From Rhizodiscina lignyota (Eukaryota; Ascomycota; Dothideomycetes; Aulographales; Rhizodiscinaceae): a stretch of DNA of 64,000 nt. The stretch spans positions 1,984,001 to 2,048,000 of the forward strand of contig ML978121.1 in assembly GCA_010015805.1 (NCBI GenBank). The letters are read 5' to 3'. The position numbers were made by a program, and so were the translations under genes. The notes beneath the pieces are model-generated. The model saw nothing but the letters and a program-made list of their open reading frames with translations. It was not told the origin of the DNA and ran no database searches. Below, one piece after another: positions 44,986-56,207 of the stretch; within the stretch, counting starts at the first letter, position 1; every line of letters starts with the position of its first letter.

Positions 44986-45958
44986 TTATTTCCCTCTGTA
45001 CATCTTAAATGCATCACTTACCGTCCCACCACTCTCCACATGCTGCAGAACCTTCCCATCCCCCTCCACCAACCGCGGTAGCATCTCCAGCACTTTATCC
45101 ACCAGCTTCGCCGGTACACACACAGCACCTCTCTCCTCAGGATCCAGCATGACAATATCCCCAGGACACACTTCTGTCTGCCCGACCCTCACCATCACAT
45201 TTACAGCCCAGGGTCTCGCCTCACCTCTAACATCTACAACGCTCGTGCCCCTACTCCAAATCGGCATCCCGTCCCTCCTCCGCCTATGCTCAGAAGCTTG
45301 AAGAGACCCGGAAACAGGCTGTCCTTGCCTCCATGGATCTGGCACACTCTCCCCTTCCGCAGCCTCCCCCCTTACAATCTCCCTTAGCTTGCCCAAGTCT
45401 CTCACCTTGCCTGAAACCACAACGGCCTTGACGCCCTTGACTTTCATCCGCGTTGCCATTACGCCTCCGAGAGCTGCGCAAGACTGTCCGTCTGGTTGGG
45501 ATAAGACCGCAATGCTGCCAGGGAGCGTCATGTCGGCCCAATGCATGCCTTTGGGTATGTTTGGATTGGGGAGCGAGAACGTAGAGGCGAAGATCGATCC
45601 TGCGGAGAAGGAGGACTTTGGGCTGGGGAAGGAGGATGTAGACGTTTGGGTGAAGAGGATGGTGCTGGCGGGGGCGATTGTCTTCATCAGCGGTGATGCT
45701 GAAGATTGCGGGTTTGGAATGGGCGCTGTGGGAGATTAGAGTTTGATGAGGATCACAATGGGGATGTACGCACTGATGTCAGGAAGGTAGCCTGCGCCTG
45801 GTACTTCGAGCCTGAGGAGGACGTCCGCGATCTGCACAGCTCATGGCCGGCTCAGCGCATTGTCGAATTCGACAGAATGTCGAAAGTTTGATATTGAAAG
45901 CTCAACGTACGTCGCACGCGGAATATGCAGCCAAAGCTGCAAATTTAGAAGACGACAT
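44986..45958 (-). CDS. RraA-like family protein (HMG/CHA aldolase or oxaloacetate decarboxylase type)
   Basis: Three exons: 45958-45911, 45831-45774, 45725-44986; 281 aa. The start MSSSKFAALAAYSACD joins IADVLLRLEVPGAGYLPDI, giving the usual fungal RraA N-terminus. Core motifs are APASTILF, then GGVMATRMKVKGVKAVVVSGKVRD (the Gly-Gly-x-x-x and Arg/Asp region that binds the divalent metal and substrate) and GDIVMLDPEERGAVCVP. Eukaryotic members act as metal-dependent aldolases on 4-hydroxy-4-methyl-2-oxoglutarate or decarboxylate oxaloacetate, unlike bacterial RNase E inhibitors. Between the Arg/Asp motif and GTSVVDV is an Arg/Ser/Gln-rich insert (SLQASEHRRRRDG). Exons 1 and 2 are 48 and 58 bp and were found by matching the family start. 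Substrate unknown. Confidence 0.82.
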
Positions 45959-46329
45959 TTTGAGGAATAGAAGAAATTCTCGCTATTTCCGTGCGGGAAC
46001 AAGGTATGTGCCAATAAGTTGTTGTGGGATAGAGGCACTTGGCTGAGAAGGGAGTTGTGGTGCATGACCACGAATCGGATGTCACATGCAATCTATGGGC
46101 GTCTAATAAGGGTCATGTTGGCCATTTCTGAGGACGCACGACTTTGGACTATTTTTCATTATATCGGCTTAAATGCTAAGCTACTTTAGATGCCGGTAAA
46201 TGCTTTGTATGTTTCGATAGATATCCGCCCCCAGCGTATCCAAAGTAAATGGTATCGTTTCCATCACATTCCGACCGTAAACATCATTGACGTATCATTT
46301 GAACCCGTGAACTTGTAAACCGGGCAATA
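45959..46329. other. Intergenic: RraA-like gene promoter
   Basis: Promoter of the RraA-like gene and 3' flank of the acyltransferase gene. AT-rich toward 46130-46210. No gene supported. Confidence 0.5.
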
Positions 46330-47989
46330 TTAGATAGCTGGAGCCACCCAAGCATCTCGTCGTATTTTGAGCACACTCGACTGTTTGTGTGGGAAGCTAA
46401 TTTCCCTCTCTTTGTAGAATCCAACTTCTTGACAATACCGTAGCAATCTGCATTGACTTCGTTAGCATCTCGGTTTGAGAACTCTTCAAGACGGAGCAAA
46501 CCTACTTCTCATTATCCACTCTTGGTTCCATCATAACAACTTCGGTCCGGTTGTCTGCGAGCCAGCAGTAGTGTATCAGCGCGCTTAGCCAGACCTTCAC
46601 GCGATGTGCGCCTCGGTACTCCTGTTCTCCGACGAGACAGTGGATTCCTCTGTCGTAATTTCCAACCCCATCAAGATGCCTGCCAAGGATGTCCTCCTTC
46701 ACCCAGTATATCTCAAAGTATCCAAACGGCTTCCCGTCCCAACAACCAATGACCGGAAAGCTATGCTTCATTCTCAACGCAGCCTTTAGGAATTCCTCCT
46801 GTGTCGACTGTGGTCCGGCAACTCCCCATGAATAATTGACTCGAGGATCATTCATCCATTTGTTGAGAATCTCCAAGTCTGTCGAACCGAAACTCACATT
46901 ATTCATAGTAGGGAGTATGGAGTCTGATACGGTGGCCTGGACGTTTCTGATCAGAGCTGGTGTCGAAGTTGGGCCTCTATGAGTGCACGGGACGTTGGAT
47001 TGCGAGGGGACGCGGAACGAGAGGTATTGGCCGACGCTTGGTATATATCGGGTGTAGAACGTCTCTTGTTGCTGAGGCGGCTTCGGTCGTACAGGGTGAC
47101 GAACTCCTTTTGTGAAGATGAATTGAGGAGGTGGAGGAGGGTAGTACGTTGGCAAGTTACTCATACTAGATCGGAAAGGTTGCGTCGGCGGGCCGCGATC
47201 CGGCATTCGTAAGTTTTGAGACATAGAATCTGGTGTCGCAACATCGGATGCTCTATCACCTTGACCGCTGGGAGAATTGGGCCGAGAAGAGATGGGTGTA
47301 CCTCCAGGATGAGGAGAGTTACCAGTCGGAGACAGGGAGAAGAGGAAGATCCTCGCGTCTATTTGCCAAAAGGACTTTTGGCTAACAAACATCTCCAGCC
47401 AGCCTTCACCAGCTCTCTCGTCCAGATCTGCTCCTACAAATGACTCCTCGCTCGATATGAGACCCATGCGCTCCAGCTTCTGCAGAAGCAGTCGACCCTT
47501 GAATATGCCCTCTTTATTAATATTGATTCTCCAATCACCCTTTGGCCTTCCAGCATGTGCAGTCTTTGCAGAGGCCGGAGTCGTCATTTGGAGCTCGGGC
47601 TCAGGCTGATGAAAATACCAATACAGACTGGCCCACAGCATCATGGCGATTTGGCGGGTAGGCGAGGTGGCTGGCTTGAATTCATGGTTGCTCGGGTTCG
47701 AGATGGAGGAGATGAACATGTGGTCATTGTTCAGCGTCGGTCTCTTATATCGGTGGATGACTCGGTGCCTTGTGATACCGTGGATGGTTCCTGAACTCGC
47801 ATGGTACGCTCCATCCCGGTCTTCGTCTAGCTCTTCGTCGTCCTCAGAATTGATGACAATGGTCCAGCCTGGAGGAAAAGCTGAATTGTGGAGGGTACTC
47901 AGATCATTGGCTTTGAAATATAGCCCACCAAAGACTGGGGTGACAGTCAAGTTGTGGCCATTGGGCAGGTGAACAATTGAGGGAGCCAT
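46330..47989 (-). CDS. Siderophore-type N-acyltransferase (SidF/SidL-like, IucB/AlcB domain)
   Basis: Two exons: 47989-46506 and 46447-46330; 533 aa. The N-terminus (VHLPNGHNLTVTPVFGGLYF, PPGWTIVINSEDDEE) and MLWASLYWYFHQPEPE fit fungal hydroxyornithine acyltransferases. The C-terminal 200 residues are a GNAT domain with WMNDPRVNYSWG, PVIGCWDGKPFGYFEIYW and EPRVDNEK, completed by EVGFYKEREISFPHKQS in exon 2. SidF transfers anhydromevalonyl, and SidL acetyl, to N5-hydroxyornithine for fusarinine or ferricrocin siderophores. A Ser/Pro-rich linker of about 130 residues separates the halves. There is no C-terminal SKL-type peroxisome signal (it ends APAI), which would fit SidL better than SidF, but I cannot decide. 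It is not in a siderophore cluster. The C-terminal exon is needed; the first exon alone ends in a false stop. Confidence 0.82.
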
Positions 47990-48437
47990 TGGCACAAGCT
48001 AAGAATAAGTGGGGGAGAACTGATAAAGAAATGCAATGCTTTAAGAAAGCGTGAAAAGGTCAATCAGGGTGACGGTCTCGTGAGATCAAGCCATTGAGTG
48101 CGGTAAGGCATCTCAACATGGCCGCCAGCCGCTGTCTGTCGTCTGCGCGGGTGTTGAGACGGCTTGTGTGCTGTTGTCGGTTATGGAAGAACCTGGGCCA
48201 AGCTTGTCACGCTGGTGTGGGATGCTCTGCTGCGCTGAGCTGCTCGTGGCTCACGCAAATGCAGGTGGGGCTGGGACATCGGGAAGTGCCGCTGACTGAG
48301 GTGATTTCGAAGGAGTCAGTTCCGGCCTGCATGACGTCGCGGTTTGCGAGCATTTCGTAGCTCGAGAATCCCCTCCCCCTTATCTTTCTTTCCCTAGAGC
48401 TCACAGCAGCATCAATTCAACACTGCGGACTTTCACA
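47990..48437. promoter_or_regulatory. Divergent promoter of siderophore acyltransferase and Mn-SOD
   Basis: 448 bp between the two start codons. AACTGATAA at 48018-48026 matches eight of nine bases of the fungal iron-repressor GATA site ATCWGATAA (SreA/Sre1 type) and lies about 30 bp from the acyltransferase ATG. CATGACGTCG near 48330 is a CRE-like TGACGTC. Sharing of the elements by both genes is inference. Confidence 0.45.
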
Positions 48438-49290
48438 ATGTCGACCACCCTCCTTCGCACGTCGACTGCTCGATCAGCACTCCGGGCTGCATCTTCCCAG
48501 AACTCCAAGCGTGTGGGTCTTGCTGGAGTTGCGTTCGCTCGCGGCAAGGCCACGCTGCCTGACCTTCCATGTAAGAAATCAATTACCTGGCCATTTAGAA
48601 TCTCATCTAGACCTCCCGAAATAAGTACTGACCAATTACCCACTGTAGACGACTATGGCGCTCTCGAACCGGCGATTTCCGGAAAGATCATGGAGCTGCA
48701 CCACGACAAGCACCACAGGACCTACGTAAACTCATACAACCAGGCCGAGGAGAAGCTGGCAGAGGCAGAGCAGAAGGAGGACATTCCTTCTAAGATTGCA
48801 CTCCTGCCGCTCATCAACTTCCACGGAGGTATGCTACCTCTCCTGAGCTTCACTGCTATGCTGGAATCGCTCCCACTGTCAACAATACAAGTGCTGATTA
48901 TTTCCAGGTGGCCACACGAACCACACGCTGTTCTGGGAGAACCTCGCTCCCAAGGGCTCTGGCGGCGGTGAGCCCCCGACAGGTGGCCTATCAAAGGCCA
49001 TTGATACTTCATACGGAAGCTTGGATGCCTTCAAAGAGAAGTTCAACACTGCGCTTGCGGGTATCCAGGGAAGCGGCTGGGCTTGGCTTGTGCAAGACAC
49101 TCAGACTGGCAGCATCTCCATCAAGACCTATGCGAACCAAGATGCAGTCGTCGGCCAGTTCCGCCCCATTCTAGGAATTGATGCCTGGGAACATGCGTAC
49201 TACCTGCAGTACCAGAACCGCAAGGCCGAGTACTTTAAGGCCGTCTGGGACGTTGTCAACTGGAAGGCCGCTGAGAAGCGCTTCAAGTAG
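48438..49290 (+). CDS. SOD2: Mitochondrial manganese superoxide dismutase
   Basis: Three exons, 48438-48570, 48649-48828, 48908-49290; 231 aa. The first 35 or so residues are Arg/Ser/Ala-rich with no acids, a mitochondrial presequence. The mature protein begins [16 protein letters not shown]. Metal ligands are the His of ELHHDKHH, the His of [11 protein letters not shown]-type sequence, and Asp and His of [15 protein letters not shown]. The Gly-Gly and Gln-Asp features (GSGWAWL, QDAVV) indicate Mn rather than Fe. It converts superoxide to hydrogen peroxide in the matrix. All junctions (phases 1 and 1) restore family sequence. Intact. Confidence 0.96.
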
Positions 49291-49650
49291 ATTGGCCGAG
49301 CCATGCTAGACGAGGCTCTGTGGCAGCTAGGCTCGGAAGGAGATGCAAGCTCCTTGGGGATGTTTTGACGGCATAATAAGGATACCAACCTTGAAGCAGA
49401 ATGTAGCATAATACTTCAAAAGTCCAATTGGCTTGCCTTGAGAGGGAACATAGGCTTCGCTATCCTGCAGGGGTGCTTAAATAACCATTCCATCCACATT
49501 CGGGTGTAGCGTGCCAAGCCTGGCCTGTGTGTCGCGAGCTCGTCCGAACTGTGACTTTGCAAACCTCAACTCCTACAAAGCTCCGAAGAGCACGCTCAAT
49601 TGATCGCCTCCCACCGCCCAATTGGCCCGAATCACTCATTGAGTAGCACA
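49291..49650. promoter_or_regulatory. QCR6 promoter region with two CCAATTGG palindromes
   Basis: Between SOD2 and QCR6, same strand. CCAATTGG occurs at 49434-49441 and again at 49618-49625, each carrying a CCAAT box on both strands, the binding site of the HAP/CBC complex that controls respiratory genes in fungi. The second is 26 bp from the ATG, so it may lie in the leader. Confidence 0.45.
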
Positions 49651-50358
49651 ATGGGCCTCTCCGACTTCTTCTCCGACATCTATGCTGCCTTCACCGTCAC
49701 CGAGGCCCACGCCGAGTCGCCCTCTGATGGCTCCGTCGGCGGCGCGCAGCAGCGCGGTGATGCGGGAGTGAGCGGCGGAGCGAGCACGAAGACACCTGCG
49801 AGTGGGACTGACGAGGAAAGCGGAGAGGAGGCAGAGGCAAACAAGGCAGATGCGGAGAAGGCAAAGGAGAGAACGAGTGGTGGAGACGATGAGAGTGGTG
49901 GAGACGATCAGGATGGAGGAGACGAGGGTGGTGAGGAGCCAGACGAGGAGGAAGAGGAAGAAGAGGAGCCGGAGGACCCGAAGGAGGCATTGGAAGAAGG
50001 TGAGATGGCCTTGAGCTTCCTATTCCCTGCTGTTGAACAGCTTCGGACTCTCTAATAAACAATTTGTTATGGCCTCGGGATACAGTTGACTGACCCTCTA
50101 CCCGCAGAGTGCATGAACTCGAAGCAGTGCGCACAATATAAGCACCACTATGACGAATGTGCCGAGCGTGTCCAGAAGCAGCAGGAGGAAAATGGCAAGG
50201 CGGAGGAGGATTGCGTCGAAGAATGTGCGTGCTACATGGACCCTCGAATAAACTTCTGCAAATACGTTCAATATCAAGCTGACAAGGCCACAGTCTTCCA
50301 CCTCATGCATTGTGCATCCGCCTGCGCCGCACCAAAGCTGTGGAAGCAGCTCAAGTAA
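49651..50358 (+). CDS. QCR6: Cytochrome bc1 complex subunit 6 (hinge protein)
   Basis: Two exons, 49651-49999 and 50108-50358; 199 aa. The N-terminal half is disordered and then strongly acidic (long Glu/Asp runs at about 60-112), as in yeast Qcr6. The C-terminal half has the twin Cys helices: ECMNSKQCAQYKHHYDEC, then EEDCVEECACYMD and MHCASACAAPKLWKQLK. The hinge protein sits on cytochrome c1 in the intermembrane space and helps cytochrome c docking. The start MGLSDFFSDIYAAF is typical of fungal Qcr6. The intron is phase 1 and splits the Glu before the first Cys. Intact. Confidence 0.93.
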
Positions 50359-50650
50359 ATACCGCGCCCTCCACAACCCCCGGCAATACTCTGCATTTCC
50401 CAGAGCAGAAATTTCCTTCTTCACCTTTGTACAAAGTCCGCTCCTCCTAGAAACGTGTAAGCTGTATACTGCTTTTCCAACGGGTCATAGCGAGCAGCCA
50501 TATGTACTGTACCATCAAGAATAGAGCGAAGTCCCGGAAACGATGAATCTTATTATCCATCTACTTTCACAGGCCGATATGAAAGTGAATATACAAGAAT
50601 CATGGCATTTGAACAACTACAGGAGAAAGTATTAACATGACTGTCAAATG

Positions 50651-52420
50651 CTATGGGTCAACGCTCCTTTGCTGATCCGCCTGCCGATCCAAACCAAGTC
50701 TCCTACTCTCTTTCGCCCCACCCAATCCCAACTTATCAATACCCATAAGTAAAGGCAAAGGCACGACAGCCAGACAAAGGACTGCCTCAAAGACCAGCGC
50801 TCGGTACATGTTATTCTTCGGCCGATCGCCATGATGCACCGTATCACCACCTGTCGCCGTCTCGTCTTTCAATGCGCCCATGATAATAATAAAGATGCCT
50901 CCGAGCAGCTGGCCGCCTGCCCAAAATACCGTGCTTCCTACCTCCGGACTCGCAGGGAATGTGACCTCGACCAAAAACTCAAGAACGATAGGGACTAAAG
51001 CAAAAGAACTTGCACCCAGCACGGCAGCGACGACATACGGCCCCGCGATGGTACGCGTCTGTGGCATCCAGATGAATGCGAGATAGGACAGCGCGAGAAT
51101 GGGAATGAGGATCTTAATGGTAAGAAGATACGCTTTCGTCCGATCGGTCAAGGGCGATATTACGGCTGCAGCGACCAGGCCGACGAGAATTAGGACGGCG
51201 CCACAGATTCCTGCTTCGTCTTCAGAGTAGCCGTACGGCCCGAGGATCTGGTTGATAAGAGAAGAGATGGAGTTGAAGAAGCCGACGTAGATGCTGAATG
51301 GGGCGAAGCCGAGCCAGAAAAAAGGGCTGTGGAGAAGCAGATGGAATGATTTCTGCAGTGAGATTTTTGGAACAGTCGATGAGGCAGATGGAGGAGTTGG
51401 CGGCGCGGCGGGAACGAAGAAAGAGGGAATGCATGCTATGGATGACTGTATTGCTGGTCAACCTCATGGACATCAGAGCAAAGAAGACTCAAATAGGGTG
51501 CTTACCATTATTGAGACCCAGAGTATCATGTTCGGTATATCTGACGCCTTGGAAGCCCACAGAGGGTCGATCAGTTGAGCAAGCTAAGGGTTTGTTAGTT
51601 ATAAAACATATCAAAATGTCGGAGAATCTTACTGCTCCGCCAAATGGGTTTGATAGAGACACAACCGCCGTCGCAGATATTCGTCCCTTGTCCGAGAACC
51701 AAAGATCGCTGTATCTCGTAGGAGCTGAGAGCACAAAGGGCTGTGCAAACCCAATAAGGATCTGTCCGAACATAACGACACCAAAGTGGCCTCCGGTAGC
51801 TCGAGCCCCCGCATAACGAATCCAATTACCAATCAGTATCAATATACTCGATACTATGATCGCTTCTTTAGGACCACGGTTCAGAGTCCATATTACAACT
51901 CTGATGGCGTATCAGTATAGTGAGAACAAAAGCGAACGAGTGAACTTACGGGCTGACAATGACAAATGCAAAGAGGAATCCTGTGCTAAGCCAATTGATC
52001 GCTGTTTCTGATACGTCAAAGTACTCCGCAGAAGTAGTCGAGAGCGCCGAGAACGTAAGCCACTAGTTTGGAAGTCAACTTCTCGGTTTATTATTTCGAG
52101 AACCAAAGGGTATCTCCACTCACATCCCAACTGACAATAATATTTAGCAATATCAATTGAGTCAGGCCGAAGAATCGGCGTCTGTATACGCGATATTCCT
52201 GACCCGATGATCCTTGAGGCGAGTTCCGCTCCTCCAGAGCGACATCATCAGTGCGAGAGACTGAATCCACTGCTGTCACCAAACCATGGACTGCGCTATT
52301 CTTGCTGGTGCTGTTCTGTAGATTGCGGGAGCCGTCCATTCCACTCTCATAACTTTCCTGCGGTGAAAGCAGTCTGTCGTTGCTCCGCACCTGCGCGAGC
52401 GGAGACGATGAATCGCTCAT
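50651..52420 (-). CDS. MFS transporter, SLC49 (FLVCR/DIRC2)-like
   Basis: Five exons: 52420-52124, 52062-51950, 51900-51633, 51583-51506, 51445-50651; 516 aa. A Ser-rich cytosolic N-terminus of about 80 residues precedes twelve predicted spans. Family-like segments are [47 protein letters not shown] and [16 protein letters not shown]. These recall the SLC49 group (animal FLVCR heme/choline carriers and DIRC2), which fungi have in one or a few copies. Substrate unknown. Exon 4 is 78 bp. The acceptor at 51446 was chosen because upstream AGs put a stop in frame. A charged C-terminal tail (GLDRQADQQ) follows the last span. Confidence 0.82.
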
Positions 52421-53866
52421 GATAAGAGAAGTGAGAGCGATATCGTTCAGTATCGTAGATAACTCCTAGGTTCCGAAAGGCTGCAACTTGGAGTCTCTTG
52501 ATAAGGCACAAGGTTCGTGCCACTTTATTGGGGCATGTCAAGTCATTAAGAAGCGAAGAATGGGTCCTTTAAGTATCTGTCATCCCGAAACGTGCACTAT
52601 TCGCCTTCGCCTCGTAAGGAGAATGCTCAATAGCTCTAGGTGCAAGGGATTTCTGATGCGATGCTGCGAATGTTGAGGCAGGTCGTAATGGTTCTGTTAT
52701 TGATCCCAGTGATCGGTTCACGATAGGAAGTTTGTGAGGGTGTCATCTGCTCTCAAGGTGGACGGAAATGGGGACAATCCTTCGAATTGCGGAGGTGGCA
52801 CATCCTTGCCGTGTCGCGTGCATGTCGCGTTCCGGAAGTTATATAAGCCTCCTTATGACCTGCCCCTTTCGAAGCTCACTCGGCGGACTGAATTCCATTT
52901 TCCTTCCATCTTGCGGCGGGCAGCCTCTGCTCCCTCTCCTCCTCTTCGACTTCTCCGTCGCGGCTCGATGGATCTCCTGCTTGCAGCAATCAGAGACAGA
53001 CGACAGCAGGGATCCAAGGCACTTGCTATTTCAAGTCTAACTGAGTCTGCAAATGCTGGAAATCTAGATAAGACGTATCGTAGGCTTCATAGGAGATTTA
53101 GCATGCTTCCCCTGCGAGCTCATTTAGCGCTTGCCAACACGTACAATCGCTTCGAGCTCAGTTCGTACTGCCACAGATGTTCTCTAGGGGACAAGATCCT
53201 TGGGGCCAAATCGAGCACCGCGAATGGATGTCACGATTTTGAGGTCCAGATTTGGGATTTAACGATGGATGAGAGAAGCTGAAGTATCTGCAGTGGCCCG
53301 ACATGAATATATACCTGGAAAAGAATTGTCTGTAAGACAGTAGTCCTCGCACTTGCATGACTCGCTGCACATTCAGCTGAAGGGTCACGTTTTCGGTTAC
53401 TGCTGTATTACAGGGCTCCGATCAGCCTCGCGCACACTCATGAAGCATTTTCAGTTGCTTCGAATTCTTATTTCTACATTCAAATCATTTCACTCTCTTC
53501 TGCATGTCACACTCGAGCGAGTTCAGTTTCATAACATGCACACAAACTCATTCGAATGCGAAGTGGAAGTTTTCTGAAGCGTATTAAGGAATGCTGCTAA
53601 CACGATAGCCGGAACTCAGCATCGGACTAGAATACATTGAATAACCTCCGTAGCGGAACAAACGAGCGTACCAGTGCGTCAACGAGAGAAACAAAACGAC
53701 AAGTCTTATGAACCGAACTCAAGGCTCGCGGCAAGAGATACGTTCTGCAGTAGCTAGTGCATCTTTGAAGATATGACTTCTTCCATAGATACATGCTGCT
53801 TTTCCTTGCCATTCTTCTGCTTGCCCCATGAGAAGTTGTTGAAGAGAAACGCCCTCCCAATCAGAA
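52421..53866. other. Long intergenic region, MFS gene promoter / C2H2 gene 3' flank
   Basis: 1.4 kb. A 182-codon plus-strand open frame at 52734-53282 sits behind a TATATAAG at about 52848, but it has no family signal, no typical start context and Arg/Ser/Leu composition like non-coding sequence; I do not call it. Nothing else seen. Confidence 0.45.
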
Positions 53867-54517
53867 TCACTGTCTCGGGGGTTTTGTATGCTCTCTGGCA
53901 GGCGAGTTGACGTACCCACTCGGATTGGTGGAAGAGTTTTTCGGCTTTCCTTGACTGGCAGTCCCTTCAGTTTGACTAAAGTCTATTAGTGAAGAGCCCA
54001 TCTCGTGTAATCGGAGCCGAGAAGCAAACTTACGTCGTTGAAGAGCGTTTCGCATCTTCAACAGTACCAGATTCCCTTTTGTTTACCTGTTCCTGATGTT
54101 CGCGGCGGCGATCTATGCTCTTGAACTCTTTTCCACAAATTCTCTTTTCACCGTGAGTTTGCAAGCACCTGTATGTGTCGCCCTTGTTCGTGTGCGTCTT
54201 CTCATGTTTTTCTCGGCGTGAGGGGAACTTGAACGTCTGTTTCAGCACAGTGTCAGCAGCACGGCCAAGAATGGACCAAAAGTGACCCTGTGATCCATCC
54301 GACCAGACATCTTCGTTCGTGAAGCAGTCCTTCTGGGGTCACTCACTTTTTGGCACCCCTCAAAGCGACACTTGATAGGCTCCGCCCCCGGCTCTGATTG
54401 TGGGTCAAGCAGAATGCTCCTATGTCGTAAGTGGGTCTTGCACCTCCCGGTCGTGGAAGGTGGTGGTACACCGTTGCAAATCGAGCAGACTGGTAGAGGT
54501 CCCTGGGATTGATCCAT
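53867..54517 (-). CDS. Small C2H2 zinc-finger protein
   Basis: Three exons: 54517-54347, 54236-54034, 53975-53867; 160 aa. The join of exons 1 and 2 creates a canonical finger: CRFEGCQKTFKF then HEKTH, that is C-x4-C-x12-H-x3-H. A second, irregular finger-like block follows (CLQTHGEKRICGKEF, EHQEQ). A Cys pair near the N-terminus (CSICNG) precedes CKTHLRHR. The C-terminal exon is Ser/Thr/Pro-rich; it depends on a strong GTAAGT donor, but if that intron is not used the protein stops three bases later at TAA with 124 residues. Probably a nucleic-acid-binding protein; target unknown. No named homologue recognised. Confidence 0.65.
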
Positions 54518-55131
54518 GTTTGAAAGAGTGTAAAACTGTATGAAGTGATATATTTGAAGCTGGTATATGGAAAATGTAGCGTATGGTCTGGGACTGTTGA
54601 GGATTGTGAGATTGAAATTAGAAAGAGGACGAAAGGAAAGTAGCTGTTGTTTTGGCAGCAAAGCCGACACCGCGACCGTCGTTACTTCCATCGCAGTTCA
54701 ACCTGATAGGAACTGCCGCCACCGTACTGTCCGTGCTGTGAATTATTGAACCTGCTTCCAATGTCAGGAAGGTTCAGCTTTGTAGCTGCATTTTCAAGAA
54801 GGAGTACTGGATACAATGATCGTGAGACTGGACAGTTTGGGCTAAATACGATCATTCGAGGTGCTTTCCCGCGTGCAATCGTTTCAATTTCTTTTGGACA
54901 GCGATGAAGAATTGAAGGTCGTTGAATGCCAGATACATTTTGATATCAACCCGATTCCGCCAACCTGATTCTCCTCATCTATAACAGCCACAGTGACTTT
55001 CATAGACCTAATCATGAACGCTGCATAGTTTCCACCATGCTGAATAGCTTGCTTTCGCAACCTATTCCCTCAAACTTCGTGATATTCGACGCCATAATCC
55101 ATTGAAACCGTGGTTGCATGTGAACAATGGC
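54518..55131. other. Intergenic: C2H2 gene promoter and SRPBCC gene 3' flank
   Basis: No gene supported. Confidence 0.5.
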
Positions 55132-55729
55132 TTACTTGCCAACAGCTTTGGCAAGATCGGCCAAGGCCTCACGACGCTTGTACTTTGCGTCCTCGATAAC
55201 GTCTTGCAATTGGTTAGCGAACAACTTTATGAATCACTCAAGCTCAAAGGAAAACATACCCGCATCAGCGTCACTGGAGAAATTGCCAGACCAGGTGATA
55301 AAGGTATGGCCCTCGTGCTTGCCAGATGTGATCGGGTAGAGATGGACTGTAGAGACGACAGACGTATAGCTCAGAGCAGGCTGCGAAGAGATCACACTGT
55401 ATGTGATGTAGTGCTCAATGGTCTTGAATGTGGTGTGTGATCAGCAATGCTCTCATGCAGAGGTATTCAATCAGAGACAAGAAGGAATGAGCTCAAATCG
55501 CACTCACCGAGTGCTCCTCCTGCTTGACTTCCAATACCGTGCCATCCTTGAACGTCCACTTCACGATATCTGTCTCTGAAGATGCCCCCTTGACCCAATC
55601 GCTTTTCGATAGCGTTGTCCAGAAGCTGGAGAAATCCTGCAGCTTGATGAGGTGCCAGACACTGGAGAGCGGTGCTTCGATCACTGCACTCTCAAGCACG
55701 CTGGTGGATGTGGGAATGCGAGGGGCCAT
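55132..55729 (-). CDS. SRPBCC (START/Bet v1-like) superfamily protein
   Basis: Three exons: 55729-55508, 55422-55260, 55202-55132; 151 aa. The order VIEAPLSSVWHLIKLQDFSSFW, a Trp/Thr strand, SVISSQPALSYTSVVSTVHLYPI, FITWSGNFSSDAD and a C-terminal helix DAKYKRREALADLAKAVG fits the helix-grip fold of polyketide cyclase/dehydrase and plant Bet v1-like proteins. Fungal single-domain members are common and mostly uncharacterised; a hydrophobic ligand is likely. No secretion signal. Both acceptors are AAG, which is unusual for two introns in one small gene. Both junctions are frame-keeping (phases 0 and 1). Confidence 0.78.
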
Positions 55730-56207
55730 CTTGATTCAGCTGCTTGTCTGCTTCAAAGCAAAATGTCAGTCAATTTCTATGAGAGCCTTCTCGAGTTGCA
55801 CGCACCTAAACAGTGAGAGATGCTTTGATTTTCAGAGATTAAGGAACCAATTGAGTATTCCGGCACGTCCGGCACTGAGAAATTCAGAGATTATTGAGGA
55901 ATGAGAAGTTGGGAAGTCAGAAAACAATTGATTAAGATCAGAGCTTTAGCGGGGAAGCTGCTGCAAGGAGAGCTCTTTCTTGGTGGGGTACGGATAGTGA
56001 CATCACAACACGTGGAAGTTGAAAACGGCCAATGAAGATGTACATACCTAGGGAGGTATCGATTAAGGTTGTTTGAGACAGGTGAGATGAATGATGTGTA
56101 TAGGATTGCGTCGACTCGCAATCCAATTAATTTTTTTCGCTATATAATTTGTAACGCCAAACGCCAGGATATCAAATGTCGAGCATCATTGTTACCCCAC
56201 CTTGTGC
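55730..56207. other. Intergenic: SRPBCC gene promoter and Hsp20 3' flank
   Basis: No gene supported. AT-rich near 56120-56170. Confidence 0.5.

Noticed and set aside
46330-47989. Siderophore gene cluster around the acyltransferase
   Set aside because: Neighbours are an RraA-like protein, Mn-SOD and QCR6; no NRPS, ornithine oxygenase or siderophore transporter nearby.
52734-53282. 182-codon plus-strand open frame behind a TATATAAG
   Set aside because: No family signal, no intron evidence, residue mix like translated non-coding DNA. It could be a real orphan but I cannot support it.
55132-55729. Secreted allergen-like Bet v1 protein
   Set aside because: The fold fits SRPBCC, but there is no signal peptide and similarity is only at superfamily level.
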